Assembly (NCBI GenBank): GCA_910584285.1
Contig: CAJTYK010000021.1
Location: 1 to 33,558, forward strand
DNA length: 33,558 nucleotides
Direction of reading: 5' to 3'
DNA from: an uncultured Oscillospiraceae bacterium
Lineage (GTDB): Bacteria > Bacillota > Clostridia > Oscillospirales > Oscillospiraceae
The position numbers and the translations under genes were made by a program. Under the pieces are notes generated by a model, which saw nothing but the letters and a program-made list of their open reading frames with translations, made no database searches and was not told the origin of the DNA. Positions within the stretch are counted from its first letter, which is position 1; every line of letters begins with the position of its first letter. Of this stretch, positions 21,538 through 29,487 are shown one piece after another.

Positions 21538-23004
21538 TTATCCGGCGGGCTGTTCCGCGCCCCGGAAATACTCGTCCAGCACCGTCCACTCCGAAAAAGG
21601 CCGGCGCACGCCGTTTTCCTCAATGTACCCCTCGTGGCCCTTGCCCGCCAGCGCCACTACGTCTCCCGGCTCCGCCAGCTCCAGGGCCCGGACAATGGCG
21701 GCGGCACGGTTGGGGATGATCTCCGTGGGGATGGCCCCCGCGATGGCGCGCTCGATGTCCGCACAGATGTCCTCTGTTCGCTCGGAACGGGGGTTATCCT
21801 CTGTCAAAATGGCGTAGTCCGCCCCCTGGGCGGCGGCCCGGCCCATGTCCGTCCGGCGGAGCCTGGGGCGGTCGCCTCCCGCGCCAAACACCAGCAGGAT
21901 CCGCCGGGGGCGGCACTCCGCCAGCGCGGACAGCAGGGAGCGCAGGCTGTCGCCGTTGTGGGCGTAGTCGATGAACACGGAGAAAGGGGCGGGGGCGGGA
22001 TACCGCTGGGCCCGCCCGGGCACAGAGGTGTGGGCCAGACCCGCCCGGATGGCGCCGTCGTCCAGGCCCAGAGTCCGCCCCAGAGCCACGGCGGCCAGGG
22101 CGTTTTCGGCATTGAACCGCCCGGGCAGGGGGATGTGGTAGGGGGCGGCGCCCTCCGTCTCCAGGCGGACGGCAAAGGGACGGTCGGGATCTGGCCCCGC
22201 CGCCAGCCCCCGCGTATCCGCCCCAAAGCTGAAACCGAAGGTGAGGACAGGGGCAGAAGCGGGGGCCTGCTGCGCCATCACGGGCCAGCTGGGGTCGTCA
22301 GCGTTGCCCAGGGCCAGGCGGCACTGGCGGAACAGGGCGGCCTTGCAGGCGCGGTACTCGTTGAAATTGGCGTGCTCAGCTCCGCCGATGTGGTCGGGGG
22401 TGAGGTTGAGGAACAAGGCGGCGTCAAAGACAATGCCCTCCACCCGCCGCAGCTTCATGGCCTGGGAGGACACCTCCATCACCACATGGCTGCACCCGGC
22501 GTCCACCATCTGCCGCAGGGTGCGGTGGAGGGCGGCGGGCTCCGGGGTGGTGTTGGAAGTCACCTGTGACACGTCCGCCAGCGGCGCACGGCCAATGTAA
22601 GAGCCCAATGTGCCGATCATACCGGTCTTGTACCCGGCGGCGGAAAAGATCTCCCGGAGCATATGGGCAGTGGTGGTTTTGCCCTTGGTTCCGGTAATGG
22701 CGATCAGGGTAAGGTTCCGGGCGGGGCGGCCGTAAAATTCGGCGGCCATTCGGGCAAAGGCTGCCCGGGGGTCGTCAAAGGCTGCGCCGTTCACCCCCTC
22801 CGGCAGGGGCGGGGCGCAGATCACGGCGGCCGCCCCCCCAGCCAGGGCCTGGGGGATAAAGTCGCGGCCGTCGGCCCGAGCCCCGGGCAGGGCGGCGAAC
22901 AGCGCTCCGGGGATCACCTCCCGGGCGTCGCAGGTGAGGGCGGAGATGTCCGCTTCCCGGGGGCAGTCCGCCCCGGCGGCGGCCAAAAGCTGGGACAGCT
23001 TCAT
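21538..23004 (-). CDS. murE: MurE-type UDP-MurNAc-tripeptide ligase (diaminopimelate type)
   Basis: The 488-residue Mur ligase adds the third amino acid to UDP-MurNAc-L-Ala-D-Glu in peptidoglycan synthesis, in the cytoplasm. It has the N-terminal UDP-binding part, the ATP loop GTKGKTTT (105-112), the SNTTPE and MEVSSQAMKLRRVEG substrate regions, the carbamylated-lysine region (NEYRACKAALF), and DNPRSE (403-408), the motif for meso-diaminopimelate. GKGHE (454-458) is near the end. AAGGAGG precedes the ATG. It stands alone, not in a dcw cluster, and the HIGGAEHANFNEY stretch differs from the usual LDYH form, so it may be a second MurE paralogue. Confidence 0.92.
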   Translation of the reverse strand: MKLSQLLAAAGADCPREADISALTCDAREVIPGALFAALPGARADGRDFIPQALAGGAAAVICAPPLPEGVNGAAFDDPRAAFARMAAEFYGRPARNLTLIAITGTKGKTTTAHMLREIFSAAGYKTGMIGTLGSYIGRAPLADVSQVTSNTTPEPAALHRTLRQMVDAGCSHVVMEVSSQAMKLRRVEGIVFDAALFLNLTPDHIGGAEHANFNEYRACKAALFRQCRLALGNADDPSWPVMAQQAPASAPVLTFGFSFGADTRGLAAGPDPDRPFAVRLETEGAAPYHIPLPGRFNAENALAAVALGRTLGLDDGAIRAGLAHTSVPGRAQRYPAPAPFSVFIDYAHNGDSLRSLLSALAECRPRRILLVFGAGGDRPRLRRTDMGRAAAQGADYAILTEDNPRSERTEDICADIERAIAGAIPTEIIPNRAAAIVRALELAEPGDVVALAGKGHEGYIEENGVRRPFSEWTVLDEYFRGAEQPAG

Positions 23005-23053
23005 GGAGAGAGCCTCCTTACAATTTGCTGTCCCAGTCTATGGTTTTGCGCAA

Positions 23054-23089
23054 AAAAGCGTCCCTTCCCGCATGGGAAAGGACGCTTTT
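23054..23089 (-). terminator. Terminator between buk and murE
   Basis: A 16-bp stem with one G-U pair on the minus-strand transcript (23054-23069 with 23074-23089), loop of four, followed by six Ts leftward. It separates the ptb-buk transcript from murE. Confidence 0.88.
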
Positions 23090-23155
23090 ACCCAATTCAA
23101 AATTTTCTCAGTGTTTCGTCACCGTCGCAAAAAGGATTGTTTCAGGAGACGGAAC

Positions 23156-23207
23156 GAAGCGAGCTTCAAGCTCTTTTTGCCTACTTTTTCTCTCGAGAAA
23201 AAGTAGG
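23156..23207 (-). repeat. Palindromic repeat unit, copy B (directly after the buk stop)
   Basis: A perfect 13-bp palindrome with a TC centre (23180-23192 and 23195-23207) begins at the base after the buk stop codon. Reading leftward it continues with CAAAAAGAG, a small palindrome (23161-23173) and GAAGC-N2-GCTTC (23156-23167), the same order as copy A at 8369-8434. Confidence 0.82.
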
Positions 23208-24290
23208 TTAGTAGCCGGGGTTTTCCACCTTGGTATAGGTTTTGGCCTTCTCCTCGCCCCGCAGCACCCGCAGGCCGCCCAGGGCCAGGGAGAGCATCTC
23301 GTCCTCCCCGGCGTACACCACCACGGGGGCGATGAACTCCACCCGCTCCCGGATGTATTCGGTGACGTACTTGGAGTAGGCGATGCCGCCGGTGAGTAGG
23401 ATGGCGTCCACCTTGCCGCACACGTTGGGGGCGCACTTGGCGATATTCTTGGCGATGTTCAGCGCCATGGCGTCGTAGATGAGCCTGGCGTGCTCGTCGC
23501 CATTCTGGATCATCTTCTCCACCTCGCGGCTGTCGGTGGTGCCCAGGTGGGACATGAGGCCGCCCTGGCGCTTCACCAGCTTCATCATGGAGTTGTAGTC
23601 ATGCTCTCCGTCGTAGCACATTTTGATCACGTCAAACATGGGCAGGCCGCCGGAGCGCTCCGGGGAGAAGGGGCCCTCCTCGTCGTTGATGAAGTCCTCA
23701 ATCCGCCCGTTGTGGTGGAGGTTGACGGAGATGCCGCCCCCCAGGTGGGCCACGATAACGGTGATGTCCTCGTACTTCTTGCCGCTCTCCCGGGCGTAGC
23801 GCATGGCGGCGGCCCGGGTGTTGAGGTTGTGGCCCATGCCCTTGCGCCGGAACTGGGTGATGCCGGTGATCTTGTTGATGGGCAGCAGCTCGTCCACGGT
23901 GATGCCGTCGTAGATGAAGGCGGGTATGCCGTACTCGACGCTGATGGCACGGGCGATCATGGCCCCCACATTGGAGGCGTGCTCGTTCTGGGGTTTATTC
24001 TTGAGCTGCCACACCATGTCGTCGTTGACCTCGTAGGCCCCGGCCTCGATGGGGGTGAGCAGCCCGCCCCGGGACACGATACCCGTGAGGCTGTCCAGAG
24101 CCACGCCGTGGGCCTGGAGGGTCTTGACCACCAGCTCCTTGCGGAACTCATACTGCTCGGCCACGTGCTCAAAGGGGGCCAGCTCCTCGGGGGAGTGGAC
24201 GATGGACTCGGTGAACAGCGGCGTCTCATCCTCAAAGACGGCGATCTTGGTGGAGGTGGAGCCGGGATTCAAAATCAGCAGCTTTTCCAT
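23208..24290 (-). CDS. buk: Butyrate kinase
   Basis: The 360-residue enzyme of the acetate kinase/ASKHA family converts butyryl phosphate and ADP to butyrate and ATP. It has the phosphate loop LILNPGSTSTK (residues 5-15), the RGG substrate region (IVSRGGLLTPI), VAHLGGGISV, and the nucleotide-binding LTGGIAYS, and normal family length. Related kinases accept isobutyrate and branched-chain acids. GGAGG in the 10-base gap after ptb serves its start. It forms a ptb-buk operon transcribed leftward, ended by a palindromic repeat unit and a strong terminator. Confidence 0.96.
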   Translation of the reverse strand: MEKLLILNPGSTSTKIAVFEDETPLFTESIVHSPEELAPFEHVAEQYEFRKELVVKTLQAHGVALDSLTGIVSRGGLLTPIEAGAYEVNDDMVWQLKNKPQNEHASNVGAMIARAISVEYGIPAFIYDGITVDELLPINKITGITQFRRKGMGHNLNTRAAAMRYARESGKKYEDITVIVAHLGGGISVNLHHNGRIEDFINDEEGPFSPERSGGLPMFDVIKMCYDGEHDYNSMMKLVKRQGGLMSHLGTTDSREVEKMIQNGDEHARLIYDAMALNIAKNIAKCAPNVCGKVDAILLTGGIAYSKYVTEYIRERVEFIAPVVVYAGEDEMLSLALGGLRVLRGEEKAKTYTKVENPGY

Positions 24291-24300
24291 GGGTGCCTCC

Positions 24301-25209
24301 TTACTGTCTGGCCGCGGCGGCGGAAATCACGATGGACAGGTACTTCTCCAGCGGCGTGGAGCCCCGGCTGGTCATGACAATGGGGCACTTAGCGCCCACA
24401 ATGAAGCCGGCCATCTTGGCCCCGCAGGTGACGGTGAGCATCTTGCCCATCAGGTTGCCGGCGTGGATGTTGGGGGCCACCAGCACGTCGCAGTCCCCGG
24501 CGCAGGGGCTCTCAAAGCCCTTGAAGTCGGCGATCTCCTTGCTGACGGCGCAGTCGTAGGAGATGGGGCCCTCCACGATGCAGCCGGTGATCTCGCCCCG
24601 CAGGTTCATCTGCTTCAGGGCGTCGCCCTCCACCGTCTCGGGCATCTTGGGGTTGAGCTTCTCCACGCAGGCCACCACGCCCACCTTGGGGCACTCGTAG
24701 CCCATGGCCCGCAGGGCCCCCACGGTATTCTCGATGATGCACTTTTTCTGCTCCAGGGTGGGGTAGGTCACCATGCCACCGTCCACGGGCACCAGCAGCT
24801 TGTGGTAGGAGGGCACCTCAAAGGCGGTGAAGTGGCTCATGACGCCGCCCTTGCCCAGGCCGTGCTCCTTGTCCACCACCGCCTTGAGCAACACGGAGGT
24901 GTCCAGCTTGCCCTTCATGAGGAAGTCGGCCTTCCCCTCCCGCACCAGGCCCACGGCGAACCGGGCGGATTCGGCCAGGTCGGGCACGTCATAGATGTCC
25001 TCGGGGGCGACGGTCTCGCCCAGATGGGTCAGGGCCTCGTCGATCAGCTTCTTGTCACCCACCAGGACGGGGTGGGCGATACCCTCTTTCCGGGCGTGGA
25101 GGGCGGCTTCAATGGTGTGCTCGTCCCCGGCGGCGGCGATGGCCATGCGGGACATGGTGGGGTGGCCCTTCTGATGCTCAATGAGCTGATCAAAGGTTTT
25201 GAATACCAT
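24301..25209 (-). CDS. ptb: Phosphate butyryltransferase
   Basis: The 302-residue enzyme of the phosphate acetyl/butyryltransferase family turns butyryl-CoA (or related acyl-CoA) and phosphate into butyryl phosphate and CoA. Family features include MSRMAIAAAGDEHTIEAAL near the start, ADFLMKGKLDTSVLLKAV, the VVACVEKLNPKMPET stretch and VLVAPNIHAGNLMGK, with length typical for Ptb. ATG 25209 is supported by AAAGGAAG upstream. It is the first gene of ptb-buk and divergent from a GntR regulator gene 129 bases away. A perfect 14-base palindrome in that gap is a candidate operator. Confidence 0.96.
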   Translation of the reverse strand: MVFKTFDQLIEHQKGHPTMSRMAIAAAGDEHTIEAALHARKEGIAHPVLVGDKKLIDEALTHLGETVAPEDIYDVPDLAESARFAVGLVREGKADFLMKGKLDTSVLLKAVVDKEHGLGKGGVMSHFTAFEVPSYHKLLVPVDGGMVTYPTLEQKKCIIENTVGALRAMGYECPKVGVVACVEKLNPKMPETVEGDALKQMNLRGEITGCIVEGPISYDCAVSKEIADFKGFESPCAGDCDVLVAPNIHAGNLMGKMLTVTCGAKMAGFIVGAKCPIVMTSRGSTPLEKYLSIVISAAAARQ

Positions 25210-25247
25210 GGCGGAGCTTCCTTTCTGTGTTGTGATAGGGGACAGGC

Positions 25248-25261
25248 GGGGAAATTTCCCC
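25248..25261. promoter_or_regulatory. Candidate operator between ptb and gntR
   Basis: GGGGAAATTTCCCC is a perfect 14-base palindrome immediately before the -35 box of the gntR-like gene and 39 bases before the ptb start. Binding of a regulator here could affect both directions. Confidence 0.45.
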
Positions 25262-25289
25262 TTGCAATTTTTGGGGATCCCGGTATAAT
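25262..25289 (+). promoter_or_regulatory. Promoter of the gntR-like gene
   Basis: TTGCAA (25262-25267), 16-base spacer and perfect TATAAT (25284-25289), about 50 bases before the start at 25339. No equally good promoter for ptb could be found on the other strand. Confidence 0.65.
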
Positions 25290-25338
25290 GTACTTTGCAA
25301 GATATAAAATCATGTGGCGGATGGGAGCGTTGAATGAA

Positions 25339-25986
25339 ATGGCACGAATCAAGAAGGCGTCTCTGGTGGATCAGATCTACTCCAGACTGCGGGAGGACAT
25401 CATCACCCTGAAGATCCCCATGGGCGCCCGGCTCAACGTGAACGAGCTCCAGTCCGAGCTGGGGGTGAGCTGCACCCCCATCCGGGAGGCGGTGAACCGG
25501 CTCCAGCAGGAGGAGCTGGTGATCTACGAGAACAACGTGGGCGCCCGGGTGCTGACCCTGGACGAACACGACGTCCGGGAGATCCACGAGCTGGCCCTCA
25601 CCCTCCAGCAGGCGGCGGTGCGGCTGGCCATGAAGAACGGCGACGCGGACGAGATGCTGGCGGCCATTGAGGAGCAGCTTGACCGCTATGAGAACGCCCG
25701 CTCCCCCCGGGAGGGGGTGAAGGCGGTGCACAACCTCATCGGGGTGTTCTACCACCAGTGCGGCAACCGCCGCCTGGATCGAAGTATGGTAGCCATCCAG
25801 GGGCAGATGCTCCTGCTGCGGCACATCTACGCCGAGTGCCCCGGCTGGAGCGGCCACCTTCCCGACCTGACGGCGGTGCGGGACGGGGTGAGGAACCAGG
25901 ATCCGGAGGCGGTGTGCGCCGCCCTTCAGTCCTATATGGAGGGATCCGCTCCTGCCATCCTGGAATGGCTGAAAAATCACGAATAG
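25339..25986 (+). CDS. GntR family regulator, FCD (FadR C-terminal domain) type
   Basis: The 215-residue protein has an N-terminal GntR winged helix (residues 1-70: LVDQIYSRLREDIITLKIPM, ELGVSCTPIREAVNRLQQEE and a wing ending GARVLTLDEHD) and an all-helical C-terminal domain with histidines (AVHNLIGVFYHQC, about 130-145) that fits the FCD metal/ligand fold. FCD regulators respond to small carboxylates or acyl-CoAs. The gene is divergent from ptb-buk and convergent with the oxidoreductase operon, so it is the likely regulator of one or both. ATG 25339 was chosen from GGGAG upstream and the conserved N terminus; in-frame ATG 25321 and TTG 25330 are possible. Confidence 0.88.
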   Translation: MARIKKASLVDQIYSRLREDIITLKIPMGARLNVNELQSELGVSCTPIREAVNRLQQEELVIYENNVGARVLTLDEHDVREIHELALTLQQAAVRLAMKNGDADEMLAAIEEQLDRYENARSPREGVKAVHNLIGVFYHQCGNRRLDRSMVAIQGQMLLLRHIYAECPGWSGHLPDLTAVRDGVRNQDPEAVCAALQSYMEGSAPAILEWLKNHE

Positions 25987-25997
25987 CTTCTGCCCGG

Positions 25998-26030
25998 AAG
26001 GGCCGGTTCGCGCCGCGAACCGGCCCTTTT
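25998..26030 (+). terminator. Terminator between gntR and the oxidoreductase operon
   Basis: A long GC-rich inverted repeat (25998-26010 pairing with 26016-26028) followed by TTTT on the plus strand. It ends gntR and probably also the converging oxidoreductase transcript. Confidence 0.85.
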
Positions 26031-26065
26031 GCTGTACCTCGGGCCGGAACTGCCTGGGTTTTGTT

Positions 26066-26614
26066 TTATTTCTGCGCCCTGCCCAGCTCCAGGCCCTTCT
26101 CAAAGGCGGCCTTGTTCAGGGGCAGCAGCTTGGGCTTCTTGCCCAGCTTGTGCTCGATGGTGTCCCACACTACCTCGGGGGGCACCACCTCGGTATAGCC
26201 CACGTACACGCCCAGCATGATAACGTTCAGCACCTTGGCGTTGCCCATTTCCAGGGCCAGCTCGGTGACCGGGGCCTTCACCAGCTTCACGTCGTCCCGG
26301 TCCACGTCCTTCTCGTCCACGATGGAGCTGTTGATAAACAGCGTCCCGCCGGGCTTCAACGTTTTCAGAAACTTGGCCAGGGAAGGCCCGTTCATGACGA
26401 TCAGATCGTCCATCACATCCCCCAGGGGGGCGCCGATCATGCCGTCGGAGATGACCACGAAGCAGTTGGCGGTGCCGCCCCGCTGCTCCGCACCGTAGGA
26501 GGGGAAGAAGGTGACATTCTTCTCGGTGGCGTCACAGGCGGCGCTGGCCAGGAACTTGCCCAGCGTCATGACGCCCTGCCCGCCGAAGCCGGCTACACAC
26601 AGATTGGTTTCCAT
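26066..26614 (-). CDS. 2-oxoacid:ferredoxin oxidoreductase, gamma subunit
   Basis: The 182-residue protein has the gamma-domain pattern of the pyruvate/2-oxoacid:ferredoxin oxidoreductase superfamily: CVAGFGGQGVMTLGKFLA at the start (CoA-side fold), FFPSYGAEQRGGTANCFVVI and a DLIVMNGPSL stretch. It would complete the enzyme with the alpha, beta and delta subunits encoded just upstream. The gene begins 12 bases after the beta gene and is last in the operon. The four-gene set resembles Vor/Kor enzymes; substrate is uncertain. Confidence 0.93.
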   Translation of the reverse strand: METNLCVAGFGGQGVMTLGKFLASAACDATEKNVTFFPSYGAEQRGGTANCFVVISDGMIGAPLGDVMDDLIVMNGPSLAKFLKTLKPGGTLFINSSIVDEKDVDRDDVKLVKAPVTELALEMGNAKVLNVIMLGVYVGYTEVVPPEVVWDTIEHKLGKKPKLLPLNKAAFEKGLELGRAQK

Positions 26615-26626
26615 ATCCGTACCCCC

Positions 26627-27364
26627 TTATCTGTCGCGGATGACGCCCAGCGGGAACTCGGGCAGCATCTTCTGCTCGATGAAGTCCAGGGCGTCCAGCG
26701 GATCCAGGCCCCAGTTGGTGGGGCAGCTGGTGACGATCTCCACCATGGAGAACCCCTTGCCCTCGATCTGGTTCTTGAACGCCTTTTTGATGGCGTTCTT
26801 GGTTTTGATCACGTTCTGGGGCGTGTTGCAGCTGGTGCGCTCCAGGTAGCAGGGAGCGGTGAGCTGGTTCAAAATCTCGCACATATGCATGGGGTAGCCG
26901 TGCTCCTCGGCGATGCGGCCTTTGGGGGCGGTGGACGCCTTCATGCCCAGCAGGGTGGTGGGGGCCATCTGGCCGCCGGTCATGCCGTAGATGCCGTTGT
27001 TGATGAAGATGACGGTGATGTTCTCCCCCCGGTTGGCGGCGGAGATGGACTCACCCAGGCCGATGGAGGCGAAGTCGCCGTCCCCCTGGTAGGTGAAGAT
27101 CAGGCTGTCGGGGCTGGTGCGCTTCATGCCGGTGGCCACGGCAGTGGCCCGGCCGTGGGGAGCGGTGATGGTGTCGTAGGCGATGTAGTCCATGTGGAGG
27201 CCGCAGCAGCCAATGCCGGTGACCATGACGGCCTTGTCCACCAGCTTCAGCTCGTCCAGCACCTCGCCGATGAGCTTCACCACGGTGGAGTGCATACAGC
27301 CGGGGCAGAAGCCGGACACCTTATCCTCCTGGATGGTGGTGGTGCGGGAATAAATCTTTTCCAT
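26627..27364 (-). CDS. 2-oxoacid:ferredoxin oxidoreductase, beta (thiamine diphosphate) subunit
   Basis: The 245-residue subunit binds thiamine diphosphate and a [4Fe-4S] cluster. The diphosphate/Mg motif GDGD (94-97) to INNGIYGMTG (121-130) is complete, and Cys20, Cys23 and later cysteines (Cys53/54, Cys179) can ligate the cluster (FCPGC near the start). It catalyses oxidative decarboxylation of a 2-oxoacid. The ATG at 27364 follows the alpha gene by 13 bases, with GGGGGAGA as ribosome site. Shorter than pyruvate enzymes, and like KorB/VorA of archaea and Firmicutes. Confidence 0.94.
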   Translation of the reverse strand: MEKIYSRTTTIQEDKVSGFCPGCMHSTVVKLIGEVLDELKLVDKAVMVTGIGCCGLHMDYIAYDTITAPHGRATAVATGMKRTSPDSLIFTYQGDGDFASIGLGESISAANRGENITVIFINNGIYGMTGGQMAPTTLLGMKASTAPKGRIAEEHGYPMHMCEILNQLTAPCYLERTSCNTPQNVIKTKNAIKKAFKNQIEGKGFSMVEIVTSCPTNWGLDPLDALDFIEQKMLPEFPLGVIRDR

Positions 27365-27377
27365 GTCTGTCTCCCCC

Positions 27378-28457
27378 TTACTTGTCCAGAATGGCGTCCA
27401 CGGTCTTGAGGACGGCCTCCCGGCTCATAATGTTGCCGCCGGAGCACAGGCAGGTCTCGATGGGGCAGCGGCCCTTCACGCCCATGCGCACATCCTGCAC
27501 CAGCTGGGCGGGGATGGACATCTCCACGTCCAGCACGGCCTTGCAGACGCTGTAGTTGATGTGATCGAAGGCGGCGTAGGGGAAGGGGTGGACGGTGATG
27601 GGCCGGATGAGGCCCACCTTCTTCCCCGCGGCCCGGCAGAGATCCACCACGGACTTGCCGATCCGGGCGGACACGCCGTAGGCGGCGATGACCACCTCCG
27701 CGTCCTCCACCAGGTACTCCTCCACCTGCACGTCCTTCTCCCAGGAGGCGTACAGGGCGGCGGCCTTCTCGTTCTCCTGCTGCATTTTCACGGTGTCCCA
27801 CTGGCCGGGCTGGATCCAGGAGCGGTTGGCGTAGTCCAGCTGGTGGCCGGTGCAGGCCCAGGCGGCCTTGGAGGCTTTGATGGCGGCGATCTCCCCGTCG
27901 GACTTCATGGGGGGCAGCTCCACCGGCTCCATCATGGTGCCGATGACGCCGTCGGCCAGAATGAGGACGGGGTTGCGGTCCCGGTCGGCGTAGTCGAAGG
28001 CGGCGTAGGTGAGATCCACCGCCTCCTGCACGGTGGAGGGGGCCAGCACCAGCATCTCAAAGCCGCCGTTGCCGCTGGCCTTGGTGGCCTGGAAGTAGTC
28101 CTGCTGGGCGGGCTGGATGGCGCCCACGCCGGGGCCGCCCCGGGAGATGTTGGCATACACAATGGGGATGCGGGCGGCGGCGCAATAGCTGATGCCCTCG
28201 CTCTTGAGGGCGATGCCGGGGGAGGAGGAGGAGGTCATGCTCCGGGTGCCGGCGGCGGCGGCGCCGTACACCATGTTGACGGAGGCCACCTCCGACTCGC
28301 CCTGGACAAAGGTGCCGCCCACCTCGGGCATACGGCGGGCAAAATACTCGGGGATCTCGTTCTGCGGGGTGATGGGGTAGCCGGCGAAGAAACGACAGCC
28401 GGCCCGGACGGCCGCTTCCGCAATCGCTTCGCAGCCCTTCATCAATACTCTTGCCAT
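27378..28457 (-). CDS. vorB: 2-oxoacid:ferredoxin oxidoreductase, alpha subunit (VorB-like)
   Basis: The 359-residue alpha subunit has the pyrimidine-binding fold of the family: FFAGYPITPQNEIPEYFARR near the start, the EVASVNMVYGAAAAGTRSMT segment with SSSPG, and a C-terminal domain with RPITVHPFPY. The product matches what annotation pipelines call VorB (3-methyl-2-oxobutanoate oxidoreductase), but related KorA uses 2-oxoglutarate, so the name reflects similarity only. It follows the ferredoxin-like delta gene by 16 bases. Adjacent ptb-buk genes favour a product acyl-CoA that is converted to a free acid with ATP formation. Confidence 0.9.
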   Translation of the reverse strand: MARVLMKGCEAIAEAAVRAGCRFFAGYPITPQNEIPEYFARRMPEVGGTFVQGESEVASVNMVYGAAAAGTRSMTSSSSPGIALKSEGISYCAAARIPIVYANISRGGPGVGAIQPAQQDYFQATKASGNGGFEMLVLAPSTVQEAVDLTYAAFDYADRDRNPVLILADGVIGTMMEPVELPPMKSDGEIAAIKASKAAWACTGHQLDYANRSWIQPGQWDTVKMQQENEKAAALYASWEKDVQVEEYLVEDAEVVIAAYGVSARIGKSVVDLCRAAGKKVGLIRPITVHPFPYAAFDHINYSVCKAVLDVEMSIPAQLVQDVRMGVKGRCPIETCLCSGGNIMSREAVLKTVDAILDK

Positions 28458-28473
28458 AATCGTTCCTCTCCTT

Positions 28474-28677
28474 TTACTTGTAGACTTCGATGGCGCCGTC
28501 GGGACAAATCCGGGCGCACATACAGCAGGCGATGCACGCGTCCTGGTTCACCGGCTCGACGTACTCATAGCCCTTGGAATTGACGTGCTTGCCCACTGCC
28601 AGCACCTGCTTGGGGCAGTACTTGACGCAGTACCCGCAGCTCTTGCAGCGCTCGGCGATTACCTTGATCATTGCCAT
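28474..28677 (-). CDS. 2-oxoacid:ferredoxin oxidoreductase, delta subunit (2[4Fe-4S] ferredoxin)
   Basis: A 67-residue ferredoxin-like subunit with two complete cluster motifs: CKSCGYCVKYCP (Cys11, 14, 17, 21) and CIACCMCARICP (Cys48, 51, 54, 58, plus an extra Cys52). It carries electrons from the thiamine site to free ferredoxin. AAAGGAGGG precedes the ATG. Delta before alpha, beta and gamma is the order of KorDABC/VorDABC type operons. It lies 71 bases after the P-loop ATPase gene. Confidence 0.95.
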   Translation of the reverse strand: MAMIKVIAERCKSCGYCVKYCPKQVLAVGKHVNSKGYEYVEPVNQDACIACCMCARICPDGAIEVYK

Positions 28678-28748
28678 GGAAAGCCCTCCTTTCTCCTCGT
28701 TTTGGGAAGCATATCAACTACGGGGCCCGATTACCCCCGTGAGTTTCC

Positions 28749-29459
28749 TCAACGATCCAGCCAGGGATAGGTCAGTGTCAGCTCCAGGGGGAACACGGGG
28801 AGGGAAAGCGTCTTGGCCGCTTCCCCGGCCAGCTCCTCCCGGACGCAGGCAAAGGACAGGGGGAGGTATTCCCCCACCAGCGCGTCCGTCCGGCGGCAAC
28901 CCTCCACCACCTCGTCCAGGGTGGTGGACACGCCGTTGTTGGGGTTGGCCACCAGGAACAGCTGGGTGAGCTTTACGTGGGATACGCCCAGGATTTTGCC
29001 CAGCGTTCCGTCGATGTGCTCGATGGTGTCCGACCAGGGACGGTAGGCGTTGATCACATAGAATACGGAGGCGGAGGGCTGGTTCAGCTGGGGCGCGAAG
29101 CCGCCGATGGAGCGGGCGCCGATGTAGTCGCCCCCCACGTCCAGCACCGTCAGGCAGGTCTCATCCCGGAGCAGCGGGGCCACGCCGCCCACCAGGGTGG
29201 GGGCGTCCATGAACTGCTCCTGGTAGTGGACGGTGACCCCGGCCCGCTCCAGCTCCGCCCCGGCGTCCCGGGAGCGGAACAGGGGCTTTGTCATGTCCAG
29301 ATCGAAAAAATGGACGGGGCGGGGATCCGTCCGGGCCAGGGCCCGGGCAAAGCTGATGGCGATCTCGCTTTTGCCGCTGCCCGTTTCTCCCAGAAAGAGG
29401 AAATTATGCCGTGTGCCGTCCAGCCAGGGGCCTTCCGGCAGGCCGGTGGGTTTACCCAT
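28749..29459 (-). CDS. P-loop ATPase of unknown function heading the oxidoreductase operon
   Basis: The 236-residue protein has a Walker A motif GETGSGKS (24-31), then VHFFDLDMTKPLFRSRDAG, which resembles the switch region of SIMIBI-type NTPases, a Walker B-like LTVLDVGGDYIGA, and an IDGTLGKILG stretch; it ends in ELTLTYPWLDR. I do not know a named family for it. ATG 29459 is certain from a full AAGGAGGTG site. Its promoter is just upstream, and the four oxidoreductase genes follow in the same direction, so it is the first gene of that operon. It could help insert clusters or cofactors, or regulate the enzyme; this is inference from context. Confidence 0.82.
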   Translation of the reverse strand: MGKPTGLPEGPWLDGTRHNFLFLGETGSGKSEIAISFARALARTDPRPVHFFDLDMTKPLFRSRDAGAELERAGVTVHYQEQFMDAPTLVGGVAPLLRDETCLTVLDVGGDYIGARSIGGFAPQLNQPSASVFYVINAYRPWSDTIEHIDGTLGKILGVSHVKLTQLFLVANPNNGVSTTLDEVVEGCRRTDALVGEYLPLSFACVREELAGEAAKTLSLPVFPLELTLTYPWLDR

Positions 29460-29487
29460 GGGTTCGCACCTCCTTACCACTGATCAG

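Noticed and set aside
22663..23211. Plus-strand frame of 182 residues ending in FSREKVG
   Set aside because: It lies antisense to murE, crosses a terminator and ends in the palindromic repeat; a shadow of other features.
25210..26103. Long leftward extension of the ptb frame (600 residues in all)
   Set aside because: The extra part is antisense to the gntR-like gene; ptb has a proper start and ribosome site at 25209 and normal length from there.
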